Assembly (NCBI RefSeq): GCF_003330845.1
Contig: NZ_CP026121.1
Coordinates: forward strand, 558,001-622,000
Length of the DNA stretch: 64,000 bases
Direction of reading: 5' to 3'
DNA from: Streptomyces sp. Go-475
GTDB taxonomy: Bacteria; Actinomycetota; Actinomycetes; Streptomycetales; Streptomycetaceae
Position numbers and translations under genes: made by a program. Numbering within the stretch: the first letter of the stretch is position 1; each line of letters starts with the position of its first letter. A model generated the notes under the pieces. The model saw nothing but the letters and a program-made list of their open reading frames with translations, was not told where the DNA came from and did not search any database. Of the stretch, positions 55,465-63,689 are shown piece after piece.

Positions 55465-56301
55465 GTGAGCGAGAATCAGAACCTCCTCGCGGAGCAGCGG
55501 CGATCCCTGATCCTCGACGAGGTCCGCCGCCGGGGCGGAGTGCGGGTCAACGAGCTGACCCGCAAGCTCGGCGTGTCGGACATGACGGTCCGCCGCGACC
55601 TCGACGCGCTCGCCCGGCAGGGCGTGCTGGAGAAGGTGCACGGCGGCGCGGTCCCGGTGGTCGAGGCGAGTACGCACGAACCGGGCTTCGAGGCCAAGTC
55701 GGGCCTGGAGCTCACCGCCAAGGAGGACATCGCGCGGGCCGCGGCCAAGCTGGTCGCGCCGGGCGCGGCGATCGCCCTGTCGGGCGGAACGACGACGTAC
55801 GCGCTGGCGCACCAGCTGCTGGACGTCCCGGACCTCACGGTGGTCACCAACTCGGTGCGGGTGGCCGACGTCTTCCACGCGGCGCAGCGCACCTCGGGCC
55901 CGCGGCAGGGCGCGGCCACGGTCGTGCTGACCGGCGGTGTGCGCACGCCCTCCGACTCGCTGGTGGGGCCGGTGGCCGACCAGGCGATCGCGGCGCTCCA
56001 CTTCGACCTGCTGTTCCTCGGGGTGCACGGCATATCGGTCGAGGCCGGCCTGTCGACGCCGAACCTCGCGGAGGCCGAGACGAACCGGCGGCTCGTGCAG
56101 TCGGCGCGGCGCGTGGTGGTGGTCGCCGACCACACCAAGTGGGGCAAGGTGGGCCTGAGTTCGTTCGCCTCGCTGGAACGGATCGACACGCTCGTGACGG
56201 ACGCCGGCCTGCCCGAGGAGGCGCGCGGGGTGGTCGCCGAGCATCTGCGGCGGCTGGTCGTGGCCGGGGAGCCCGAGCCCGAGGAGGGGGCAGACAGCTG
56301 A
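55465..56301 (+). CDS. DeoR/GlpR-family sugar-responsive regulator
   Basis: The 278-residue protein starts with GTG after aaaggaccggagcgtac. It has an N-terminal DeoR HTH (about 10-65: RRSLILDEVRRRGGVRVNEL, LGVSDMTVRRDLDALARQG, KVHGGAV). The DeoR-C sensor domain (about 80-240) shows ALSGGTTTYALA, VVTNSVRV, LFLGVHGIS and VVVADHTKWGKVGL, the sugar-phosphate-binding landmarks. No sugar operon is adjacent, so its regulon is unknown. Confidence 0.9.
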   Translation: MSENQNLLAEQRRSLILDEVRRRGGVRVNELTRKLGVSDMTVRRDLDALARQGVLEKVHGGAVPVVEASTHEPGFEAKSGLELTAKEDIARAAAKLVAPGAAIALSGGTTTYALAHQLLDVPDLTVVTNSVRVADVFHAAQRTSGPRQGAATVVLTGGVRTPSDSLVGPVADQAIAALHFDLLFLGVHGISVEAGLSTPNLAEAETNRRLVQSARRVVVVADHTKWGKVGLSSFASLERIDTLVTDAGLPEEARGVVAEHLRRLVVAGEPEPEEGADS

Positions 56302-56363
56302 CGGGGCGCCAGCTAGGGTGACGCTTCGGTCATCGCCCGCTTCCGTCCGGGAGGGCTGCGTCC

Positions 56364-56834
56364 ATGGCTCACCGTCTGCGCCCGGTGGGGCTCGACTTCC
56401 TCGAGGTCGCGCCGGTACGGCATGTGTTCGTACGGGAGATCTCCGCGCCGGTGGAGGCGGTCTACCGTGCGCTCCACGACGACGTGCCCGGCTGGGCCGA
56501 GTGGTTCGCCCAGGTGCGGGCCGCCCGCCCGGTCGACGGCGGCGCGGGCCGCGACATCACGCTCACCGGGGGCGTCCGGTTCCGCGAGTCGGTCATCGCG
56601 GCGAAGGAACCCGAGGTGTACGCCTATCGGGTCGACGTCACCAACGTGCCCGGGGTGCGGGCGATCGTCGAGGAGTGGCGGCTCTCCCCGGCCGGCACCG
56701 GCACCCGGGTGCGGTGGACCTTCGCCACCGACGGGTCGGCGGTGTACCGGCTCGCCATGAAGCCGGTCCGCGCGGGCCAGGCGCGTGCCTTCCGGGACGC
56801 CGTGGCCGCGCTGGACCGCAGGCTGACGGCCTGA
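56364..56834 (+). CDS. SRPBCC (START-like) family protein
   Basis: The 156-residue protein has the SRPBCC pattern: VFVREISAPVEAVYRALHDD at the first strand and helix, and a C-terminal long helix (AGQARAFRDAVAALDRRL). It binds a small hydrophobic ligand or acts as a cyclase/dehydrase-like protein. The ATG follows gggagggctgcgtcc. A TAGGGT hexamer about 50 bp upstream may be its -10. Confidence 0.8.
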   Translation: MAHRLRPVGLDFLEVAPVRHVFVREISAPVEAVYRALHDDVPGWAEWFAQVRAARPVDGGAGRDITLTGGVRFRESVIAAKEPEVYAYRVDVTNVPGVRAIVEEWRLSPAGTGTRVRWTFATDGSAVYRLAMKPVRAGQARAFRDAVAALDRRLTA

Positions 56835-56848
56835 GCCCGGGCCCGGTC

Positions 56849-57973
56849 TCAGTCGGGCCAGACGCCGGTCGCCAGCAGCGAGTCGATCGCGGCGGTGTAG
56901 GGCTCGATGTCCAGCCCCTGGGCGGCGAGCCAGGCGTCCGAGTAGTACTTGTCGAGATAGCGGTCCCCCGGGTCGCACAGCAGGGTCACGACGCTCCCCT
57001 GCCGCCCCGCGGCCACCATCTCCGCCACGATCTTCAGCGCGCTCCACAGGCCCGTGCCGGTCGAGCCGCCCGCCTTGCGGCCGATGGCGCGCTCCAGGGC
57101 CCGTACGGCGGCGACGCTGGCCGCGTCGGGCACCTTCATCATCCGGTCGATCGCGCCGGGTACGAAGCTCGGTTCCATGCGGGGCCGGCCGATGCCCTCG
57201 ATCCGGGAGCCGCAGTCGCACGTGACGTCCGGATCGCCGGTGGTCCAGCCGTCGAAGAAGCACGAGTTCTCGGGGTCGGCCACGCAGACGCGGGTGTCGT
57301 ACTGCATGTAGTGGATGTAGCGCGCGAGGGTCGCGGAGGTGCCGCCGGTGCCCGCCGTGGCGACGATCCACGCGGGCTCGGGGAACCGCTCCAGGCGCAG
57401 CTGGCGGAAGATGGACTCGGCGATGTTGTTGTTCCCGCGCCAGTCCGTGGCCCGTTCGGCGTAGGTGAACTGGTCCATGTAGTGGCCGCCGGTCTCGGCC
57501 GCGAGCCGGGCGGACTCCTCGTACATCGTGCGCGGGTCGTCCACGAAGTGGCAGCGGCCGGAGTGGAACTCGATGAGGCGGATCTTCTCGGCGCTCGTGG
57601 TGCGCGGCATGACGGCGATGAAGGGCACCCCGATCAGCTTCGCGAAGTACGCCTCGGAGACGGCCGTCGAGCCGCTGGAGGCCTCGATCACCGGTCTGTC
57701 CGGCCGGATCCAGCCATTGCACAGGCCGTACAGGAAGAGCGAGCGGGCGAGGCGGTGCTTGAGGCTGCCGGTGGGGTGCGTCGACTCGTCCTTCAGGTAC
57801 AGGTCGATGCCCCAGCGCTCCGGCAGGGGGAACTGGAGCAGATGCGTGTCGGCCGAGCGGTTGGCGTCGGCCTGGACCCTGCGGACGGCCTCTTTCAGCC
57901 ACGCGCGGTAGGCGGGGTCGGTGTGGTCGACGTCGAGGGTCACGCCGGTCCGGGTCTGCCGGGGAGTGCTCAC
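56849..57973 (-). CDS. cds1: PLP-dependent cysteine desulfhydrase/cysteine-synthase-like, Cds1 type
   Basis: The 374-residue fold-type II PLP protein has the lysine motif in [18 protein letters not shown] (Schiff-base Lys about 70), substrate loop [20 protein letters not shown] and phosphate-binding [15 protein letters not shown]. The overall layout ([43 protein letters not shown]) matches Cds1 of mycobacteria, which converts cysteine to H2S, pyruvate and ammonia. GTG 57973 follows ttaggag at good spacing. Confidence 0.85.
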   Translation of the reverse strand: MSTPRQTRTGVTLDVDHTDPAYRAWLKEAVRRVQADANRSADTHLLQFPLPERWGIDLYLKDESTHPTGSLKHRLARSLFLYGLCNGWIRPDRPVIEASSGSTAVSEAYFAKLIGVPFIAVMPRTTSAEKIRLIEFHSGRCHFVDDPRTMYEESARLAAETGGHYMDQFTYAERATDWRGNNNIAESIFRQLRLERFPEPAWIVATAGTGGTSATLARYIHYMQYDTRVCVADPENSCFFDGWTTGDPDVTCDCGSRIEGIGRPRMEPSFVPGAIDRMMKVPDAASVAAVRALERAIGRKAGGSTGTGLWSALKIVAEMVAAGRQGSVVTLLCDPGDRYLDKYYSDAWLAAQGLDIEPYTAAIDSLLATGVWPD

Positions 57974-58449
57974 GAGGGGGCTCCTAACGCTGCGCGCCGA
58001 CAACGGGGCGCGCGGCCGGCACCCCCGATCATAAGCACCCGGCGCACGCTTCTCACCTGCATAAACGCGCCTTTGAGCCCCCCAAAGCGCCCCCTGGGGC
58101 AGAGGCCGGGGCAAGGGGGCGCGCGGTCCCGGGGGCGCTTTCGCGTGTGTGCTGCGGGCGCCCCCCGGCGAGGGGGCCGCATGGACTGGTGCTCGACGCC
58201 GGGCGGGGGCAGACTGCACCGCGGGACCGAGGCCCCGGGCGGGGCGACGGCGGGGTGGGAGCACCGCCGGAGCGACGCTTCCGGTCGAGGCGGGCCAGGG
58301 TTCCGGCAGGCACAGCGCGCCGTCCGCGAGCGGCACGCCGCCCTGCGGGACCGGGCCGCGGGACGGGGCAGACTGGATCAGGACGGGGGCCCGTACCGGC
58401 ACCGCGCGGGGCGGGCGGGAACACCGAGGCGCACAAGGGGGCGGGTGGC
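57974..58449. other. 476-bp non-coding region with long stem-loop
   Basis: No gene is visible. Exact complementary arms aaagcgccccc (58084-58094) and gggggcgcttt (58131-58141) enclose a 36-nt GC-rich loop that can fold further. It lies upstream of the leftward Cds1 gene and upstream of the rightward small gene at 58450. Two cagact hexamers, at 58210 and 58370, resemble actinobacterial -10 elements. Confidence 0.5.
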
Positions 58450-58773
58450 ATGGCGGAGCCGGAGTTCAGGGCCACGGGCGTGCGGATCGGGAAGCGGCTG
58501 CGTTCGCTCACCCGGGCCGGCCAGGTCCGCATCAGCGACGGCCGGCTCGAGCTGCTGACCAGTTACGGCAGTGAGATCGACAGCGCGCCGGTGCAGGCCG
58601 TGCGCGCCTCCAAGCCCTGGTTCGGCCCCGACGGCCGGGCCACGGCGGATCTCAACGGCAAGCGGTACCTGCTCACCCTGGGCGACCACGACCCCGCCCC
58701 GGGCGAGCCGGGCCCGCCGGCCGCGCGGCGCTTCATCGAGGCCGTGCGCCGGGCGGCGGGGCGCGGCGACTGA
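58450..58773 (+). CDS. Small conserved hypothetical protein
   Basis: The 107-residue, soluble, basic protein shows [40 protein letters not shown] and [18 protein letters not shown]. It looks conserved in codon use. No domain is recognised; the beta-strand-rich pattern is PH-like at best. The ATG at 58450 has a weak ribosome site. Confidence 0.65.
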   Translation: MAEPEFRATGVRIGKRLRSLTRAGQVRISDGRLELLTSYGSEIDSAPVQAVRASKPWFGPDGRATADLNGKRYLLTLGDHDPAPGEPGPPAARRFIEAVRRAAGRGD

Positions 58774-58956
58774 GATGGCCGCGAGTTGCGGTACCCCACC
58801 CCCTGGGTCACTCTTGTCTCACGTCACTCTGGGTTTACCGGCGATAACGCTGCGAACCAGCCCGCCGGCCACGACAGCGGGCGGCAGTGTCACGAAGGCG
58901 CCCTGCTGGATCCGAACTCCGTGTTCTTCCGGACCTCACGTCGGGGAGTCGCAGCC

Positions 58957-59499
58957 GTGATCAGCTACCCAAGCAGGCACTGCACGGTGGAGCTCCAAGC
59001 CCTGCCGTCGCGGATCGGCCAGGTCCGCAGAATCGTCTCTGCGCAGTTGCGCTACTGGCATCTGGACGCCCTGATCGACCGGGCCTCGCTCGGTGTGACG
59101 GAGCTGCTGTCCAACGTCCACCGGCACGCCCAGCCCGACAAGACCTGCACCGTGGAGATAGAGCTGCTGCTCGACCGGCTCACGGTCTCGGTGCGTGACC
59201 ATGACCCGCGGATGCCCGTGGTGGAGGACCCCCAGGACATCGCGCCGCTGGCGACCCGCGGTCGCGGGCTCGCGATGGTGGCCGCCATGAGCGAGAGCTG
59301 GGGCGTGCGGCCGGACGGCGAGTCCGGCAAGGTCGTGTGGTTCACGCTGCCGACGTCCTCCCCCGCGGTGGCGGCGCCGTCGCGCCGGTCTCGGCGCGCG
59401 GCCCAGGAGAAGCCCGCGCGCCGGTTCGCCGAGGTGGGACACTCCGGCGACGGGCTGCGGCCCGACCATGCTCCCGCCCGGTCCGCCGTTGCCGGTTGA
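58957..59499 (+). CDS. HATPase (RsbW/anti-sigma-factor-like) ATP-binding protein
   Basis: The 180-residue protein starts with GTG 58957 after cggggag. It has a GHKL ATPase core: N box TELLSNVHRHA (about 50-60), G1 box VRDHDPRMP, G2 box TRGRGLAMVAAMSESWGV. Streptomyces has many such stand-alone serine kinases that act on anti-anti-sigma factors. No partner gene is adjacent. The tail after about 135 is basic and low-complexity. Confidence 0.85.
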   Translation: MISYPSRHCTVELQALPSRIGQVRRIVSAQLRYWHLDALIDRASLGVTELLSNVHRHAQPDKTCTVEIELLLDRLTVSVRDHDPRMPVVEDPQDIAPLATRGRGLAMVAAMSESWGVRPDGESGKVVWFTLPTSSPAVAAPSRRSRRAAQEKPARRFAEVGHSGDGLRPDHAPARSAVAG

Positions 59500-59716
59500 C
59501 CGGGCGGTGACCACCCGTTCGCTCGGCGGTCGCCGGCGGGGCGTACGCAGCGGGGTGCGATCCCGGGGCGTGCGCCGCCCGGCGGGGCCGCCCGGCGGGG
59601 CCGCCCGGCGGGGCCGCCCGGCGCCGCGGACCGCGGCCCGCCACCGTGCGGTTCCGCGGGGCGGCTCGGCGCGCGGCCGCCGCCTGACGGGCCGGTGCCC
59701 CGGCCTGCCGGCAGGT

Positions 59717-60004
59717 TCACGCGCCACCGCCCTTCGCCGTGCGCCCGAACTCCTCGTTCAGTACGGAGAGGCGGCGCCAGTACTCGTCCTCGTCGATCTC
59801 GCCGGAGGCGAAGCGGTGGCCGAGTACGGCGATGGGTGAGTCGTTCCCCACGGGGGACTGCCGCCAGGGGCCGCCGCGGTGTCCGCGCCACGCGGTGCGG
59901 CGCAGCAGCGCGATGCCGCCGCCGATGACCAGCGCCCAGATCACCGGGAAGAACAGGATCCACGGGCCGGGCCCGCCGCCGTCGTAGTTCGCCAGGGTCT
60001 GCAT
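59717..60004 (-). CDS. SHOCT-domain small membrane protein
   Basis: The 95-residue protein has one membrane helix (about 15-35: WILFFPVIWALVIGGGIALL), then a basic stretch and a C-terminal SHOCT motif (RFASGEIDEDEYWRRLSVL). The ATG follows gaggag. Function unknown. It is divergent from the TetR operon. Confidence 0.85.
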   Translation of the reverse strand: MQTLANYDGGGPGPWILFFPVIWALVIGGGIALLRRTAWRGHRGGPWRQSPVGNDSPIAVLGHRFASGEIDEDEYWRRLSVLNEEFGRTAKGGGA

Positions 60005-60146
60005 GTCGTCCACTCCTCGGTCGCCGTGCCGGAATGCCTGTGCTGTCGAGGGTCGTCCCGCGAGGCTGCCCGGTCGTCGTACCGCCGGCGGCAGTGCGCG
60101 TACCCCGCGCGGAGTAGACGGCCGGGTCGCGGCTGCTTCTCCCATC

Positions 60147-60176
60147 TCGACGTCTGTACCTACTGGTATGTACAGT
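60147..60176 (+). promoter_or_regulatory. Leaderless promoter with embedded TetR-type operator
   Basis: A -35-like TCGACG (60147-60152), 18-bp spacer and -10-like TACAGT (60171-60176) are followed six bases later by the ATG. A 22-bp palindrome (60154-60175; half-sites ctgtacctact and ctgtacatacc, nine of eleven positions equal) covers the spacer and -10. Confidence 0.7.
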
Positions 60177-60182
60177 GCGTGC

Positions 60183-60746
60183 ATGAGCACCTCGGAACGG
60201 CTGATCGAATCCACCCGCGAGCTGCTGTGGGAGCGCGGCTACGTGGGCACCAGCCCGAAGGCGATCCTGGAGCGCGCGGGCGCCGGGCAGGGCAGCATGT
60301 ACCACCACTTCAAAGGCAAGCCCGACCTCGCGCTGGCCGCGATCCGGCGGACCGCCGAGGAGATGCGGGCCACGGCCGCGGCCGTGCTGGACGGCCCCGG
60401 GACGCCGTACGAGCGCATCGCGGCGTATCTGCGGCGCGAGCGGGACGTGCTGCGGGGCTGCCCGGTCGGCCGGCTGACCATGGATCCGGACGTGATCGCG
60501 AGCGCCGAGCTGCGCGCGCCGGTCGACGCGACGCTCGACTGGCTCCGGGAACGGATCGCCGCGATCGTCGAAGAGGGCAAGGAGCAGGGCCAGTTCGCGC
60601 CCGGCCTGGACGGCCGGGAGATCGCGACCGCGGTCGTCGCGACCGTCCAGGGCGGTTACGTCCTCGCCCGCGCCTCCGGCTCTCCCGACGCGTTCGACGC
60701 GGGCGTGCGGGGGCTGCTCTCCCTGCTGGCACCGCGCACCTCCTGA
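60183..60746 (+). CDS. TetR/AcrR-family regulator
   Basis: The 187-residue protein has an N-terminal HTH (about 1-50: RLIESTRELLWERGYVGTSP, ILERAGAGQGSMYHHFKGKP) and a helical ligand domain with a Cys in RGCPVGRL at about 95-102. The promoter carries a palindrome overlapping the -10, so it probably represses its own operon with DUF4865 and the phosphotriesterase-like gene. The ligand is unknown. Confidence 0.92.
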   Translation: MSTSERLIESTRELLWERGYVGTSPKAILERAGAGQGSMYHHFKGKPDLALAAIRRTAEEMRATAAAVLDGPGTPYERIAAYLRRERDVLRGCPVGRLTMDPDVIASAELRAPVDATLDWLRERIAAIVEEGKEQGQFAPGLDGREIATAVVATVQGGYVLARASGSPDAFDAGVRGLLSLLAPRTS

Positions 60747-60756
60747 GGAGACCTTC

Positions 60757-61335
60757 ATGCACGCCATGCAGTACGAGCTCACCCTGCCCGCCGACTACGA
60801 CATGGGCGTCATCCGGGACCGCGTCGCCCGGCGCGGGAGGCTGCTCGACGACTGGGACGGGCTCGGCGTCAAGGCCTACCTGATGCGCGAGCGCGGCCTG
60901 CGCGGCTCGCCGGTCAACCAGTACGCGCCGTTCTACCTGTGGAACACCGTCGAGGGCATGAACGCCTTCCTGTGGGGCGGCGGGTTCCAGGGACTCAGCG
61001 ACGACTTCGGGCGGCCGTCCGCGCGGCAGTGGACGGGGCTCGCGTACGAGGAGGGGCAGGGCTCGCGGGCGCGGTGCGCGGTGCGGCGGAGTCAACCGGT
61101 GCCGCAGGGCGTGCCGTTGGCCGGCGTGGTGGCGGACGCGGTGGGCGAGGCCCGTCGGCTGGCCGCCGGGGACGGGGCCCTGCTGGCCGCTGCCGCCGTC
61201 GACACCAGCCGCTGGGAGCTGGTCCACTTCTCCCTCTGGGAGCATGACGCGCCCGAGGCCGGTGGCGACGTGTTCGAGGTGCTGCACCTGTCGGCGCCGG
61301 GTCGGGAGCGGCTGCCCCGGGGGCGGCAGTGGTGA
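60757..61335 (+). CDS. DUF4865 family protein
   Basis: The 192-residue protein matches the DUF4865 layout: MQYELTLPADYDMGVIRDRV, FYLWNTVEGMNAFLWGGGF and WELVHFSLWEHDAP. The family is often next to TetR genes and looks like a ferredoxin-like alpha/beta-barrel monooxygenase fold. It starts 10 bp after the TetR stop and ends overlapping the next gene by GTGA. Confidence 0.85.
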   Translation: MHAMQYELTLPADYDMGVIRDRVARRGRLLDDWDGLGVKAYLMRERGLRGSPVNQYAPFYLWNTVEGMNAFLWGGGFQGLSDDFGRPSARQWTGLAYEEGQGSRARCAVRRSQPVPQGVPLAGVVADAVGEARRLAAGDGALLAAAAVDTSRWELVHFSLWEHDAPEAGGDVFEVLHLSAPGRERLPRGRQW

Positions 61336-62243
61336 GCGCGGTCCGTACGGTGCTGGGGGACGTGCCGCCCGGGGACCTGGGGGTGTGCGACGCCCACGAC
61401 CATCTGTTCTTCGGCAGTCCCCGGCTGCCGGGCCAGGAGCTGAGCAGCGTGGCGGCGGCGCGGGCGGAGCTGGCCGCGTTCCGGGAGCAGGGCGGCGGGG
61501 CCGTGGTGCAGTGGACGCCGTACGGGCTCGGGAGGCGGGCCGCCGATCTGCCGCCGCTGTCCCGGGAGTGCGGTGTGCACGTGGTGGCGGCGACCGGGCT
61601 GCACCAGGACGTGCACTACGACGAGGACACCCTCGCGGGGCTGCGGGGACGGCTCGCCGACGTCTTCGTCGCCGAACTCACCGACGGCATCGGGCCGCCG
61701 GGGGTGCGGGCGGGGCTCGTCAAGGTCGCGGGCGGCTTCCACGCCCTGGACGCGCATGCCCGCTGGACCATGACGGCGGCGGCCGAGGCGCACCACGCGA
61801 CGGGCGCGCCGATCGCCGTGCACCTGGAACTGGGCACCGGTGCGCTGGACGTACTGGACCTGCTGTGCGGGGAGTTGGGGGTGCCGCCGCACCGGGTGGT
61901 GCTCGGGCATCTGAACCGCTCCCCCGACTTCGTGGTGCACCGGCAGGCCGCGGAGTCCGGCTGCTATCTGGCCTTCGACGGGCCGTCGCGCGCGAACCAC
62001 GCCACGGACTGGCGGATGCCGGACGCCGTACGGGCCCTGGCCGACGCCGGGTTCGGCGATCGGCTGCTGCTGGGCGCGGACACCACGACGGCCGCCGCCC
62101 GCTCGGTGGACGGCGGCCCCGGGATGCCGTATCTGCTGCGCCGCGTGCGGCCCCGGCTCGCCCAGGCCGTGGGCGAGGACCTGGTCGAGCGCGTCCTCGT
62201 GGACAATCCGGGCCGGGCGTTCGCGGTGGAGTGGCGGCGCTGA
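61332..62243 (+). CDS. Phosphotriesterase-family amidohydrolase
   Basis: The 303-residue TIM barrel has the binuclear metal site of the phosphotriesterase family: HxH in DAHDHLFFG, the bridging Lys in LVKVAGGF, His in IAVHLELGTG, His in VVLGHLNRSPD and Asp in LLGADTT. Family members include lactonases and phosphotriesterases. GTG 61332 overlaps the DUF4865 stop (GTGA). An in-frame GTG at 61329 is the only alternative. Confidence 0.88.
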   Translation: MSAVRTVLGDVPPGDLGVCDAHDHLFFGSPRLPGQELSSVAAARAELAAFREQGGGAVVQWTPYGLGRRAADLPPLSRECGVHVVAATGLHQDVHYDEDTLAGLRGRLADVFVAELTDGIGPPGVRAGLVKVAGGFHALDAHARWTMTAAAEAHHATGAPIAVHLELGTGALDVLDLLCGELGVPPHRVVLGHLNRSPDFVVHRQAAESGCYLAFDGPSRANHATDWRMPDAVRALADAGFGDRLLLGADTTTAAARSVDGGPGMPYLLRRVRPRLAQAVGEDLVERVLVDNPGRAFAVEWRR

Positions 62244-62245
62244 CC

Positions 62246-62668
62246 TCAGGTCGAGGCCTGGTCGCTGTCCTTCATCGCGCCCCAGCCGTGCCAGCGGTCG
62301 ACCTCGACCCAGGCGCTCACCCGGGGGCGGGCGCGCTCCGGGTAGGGCTTGCCGAGGTAGTGCCGGGCGAGGCGGTCGATGTCGGCCAGGCCCTCGTCGT
62401 CGTACATCTCGGTGACGCGGCCGATCAGGGTGACGTGGGTGTACCAGTCGTCGCCGGCCAGGACGGTGAGGGTGACGCGCGGGTCGCGGCGCAGGTGCTT
62501 CAGGCGGACGCGGCCCGCGTCGAAGTTGACCAGCACCCGGCCGTCCTGCCACGCGTACCAGGTGGCGGTGGACACCGGCGCGCCGTCGGAGCGCACCGTG
62601 GCCATCACGCACGGGTTGGGCCGGCTCAGCAGGGCGTCGGCCTCGGGCGGCAGCGGCGGCTTGGACAT
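62246..62668 (-). CDS. PPOX-class F420-dependent oxidoreductase-like protein
   Basis: The 140-residue split-barrel flavin/F420-binding protein shows LLSRPNPCVMATVRSDGAPV, STATWYAWQDGRVLVNFDAG, RLKHLRRDPRVTLTVLAGDD and YTHVTLIGRVTEMYDDEG. Such proteins bind F420 or FMN and reduce enones or similar compounds. The ATG follows aggaggtccctcc; this ribosome site overlaps the stop of the upstream dehydrogenase gene, so they are co-expressed. Confidence 0.9.
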   Translation of the reverse strand: MSKPPLPPEADALLSRPNPCVMATVRSDGAPVSTATWYAWQDGRVLVNFDAGRVRLKHLRRDPRVTLTVLAGDDWYTHVTLIGRVTEMYDDEGLADIDRLARHYLGKPYPERARPRVSAWVEVDRWHGWGAMKDSDQAST

Positions 62669-62679
62669 GGAGGGACCTC

Positions 62680-63570
62680 CTAGGAGTGGGGCTTGTCGTC
62701 GAAGCTGGCGAAGTAGGCGGCGGCCATGTCCTCGTCGCCGTGGCCCTGGGCGGCGGCGCGCTCCAGTCGGGCGGCGGCGGCCTCGGCCACGTCCAGGCGG
62801 ACGCCGTTCTCCGCACCGGCCCGGACGATCAGGCGGGCGTCCTTGGCGGCGGTGCTCACGGCGAACTGGGGCGGGGTGAGCCGGTCGCCGAGGACGAGGT
62901 CGGACTTGGCGCGCAGATAGCCCATGTCGAGCGGGCCGCCCGCGATGAGGTCGAAGAAGCCGTGCGGGTCGACGTCCAGGGCCTCGGCCAGGGCGAGGGC
63001 CTCGCCGGCGGCGGCCGTGGCGGCGAGGACCCAGCTGTTGGCGACGAGCTTCAGGCGGGTGGCGGCGCCCGTGGCCCCGTCGTCGCCGGTCCACACGGTG
63101 CGGGCGCCGACGGCGTCGAAGACCGGCGTCACCCGGTCCCGGCCCTCGGCGGGGCCGGCCGCGAGCACGGTCAGCTGCCCGGCCTCGGCGGGCTGGCGGG
63201 TGCCCAGGACGGGGGCGTCGTAGAAGACCAGGCCGTGCTCGCGGGCGAAGGCGGCCAGGGTGCCGAGGGACTCGAGGCCGGCGGTGGTGGACTGCACCCA
63301 CGCGGTGCCGGGGCGCAGGGCCGGGGCGGCCTCGCGCATGGTGTCCAGGGCTGCCGGGCCGTCGTAGAGCATGGTCAGGACGACGTCGGCGTCCCGGACC
63401 GCCTGCGCGGGGGTCTCCGCGAGGTGCGCGCCCTCGGCGGCCAGGGGCTCCGCCTTGGCCCGGGTGCGGTTCCAGACGCGGACGGTGTGTCCGGCGCGGG
63501 CGAGGTTGCGGGCCATCGCGGCGCCCATGATGCCGGTGCCCAGGACGCTCACGGTGAGCTTGTCGGTCAT
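62680..63570 (-). CDS. NAD(P)-binding 3-hydroxyisobutyrate dehydrogenase-like enzyme
   Basis: The 296-residue beta-hydroxyacid dehydrogenase has the Rossmann motif VLGTGIMGAAMARNLARAGH. The substrate loop is changed from DAPVSGG to DAPVLGT. The catalytic Lys is in ATRLKLVANSWVL (about 170). Relatives reduce succinic semialdehyde, glyoxylate or imines. The ATG follows gaggaag. Confidence 0.88.
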   Translation of the reverse strand: MTDKLTVSVLGTGIMGAAMARNLARAGHTVRVWNRTRAKAEPLAAEGAHLAETPAQAVRDADVVLTMLYDGPAALDTMREAAPALRPGTAWVQSTTAGLESLGTLAAFAREHGLVFYDAPVLGTRQPAEAGQLTVLAAGPAEGRDRVTPVFDAVGARTVWTGDDGATGAATRLKLVANSWVLAATAAAGEALALAEALDVDPHGFFDLIAGGPLDMGYLRAKSDLVLGDRLTPPQFAVSTAAKDARLIVRAGAENGVRLDVAEAAAARLERAAAQGHGDEDMAAAYFASFDDKPHS

Positions 63571-63662
63571 TGCGTCAACTTCCTCGGTGGTGCGGTGCGG
63601 ACGTGCTGTCTGCCGACCAGCCTGCCCGCTCAGCGGCTCGCCTGCCCGGAAGCGGCGCACGC

Positions 63663-63689
63663 AAGCCTGATACCCCTGGGGTCAGGCTT
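63663..63689 (-). terminator. Hairpin after the reductoisomerase gene
   Basis: The arm aagcctga..acccc pairs with ggggtcaggctt over twelve base pairs with a two-base bulge. It starts at the stop codon of the gene at 63689 and so probably terminates it. Confidence 0.55.
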
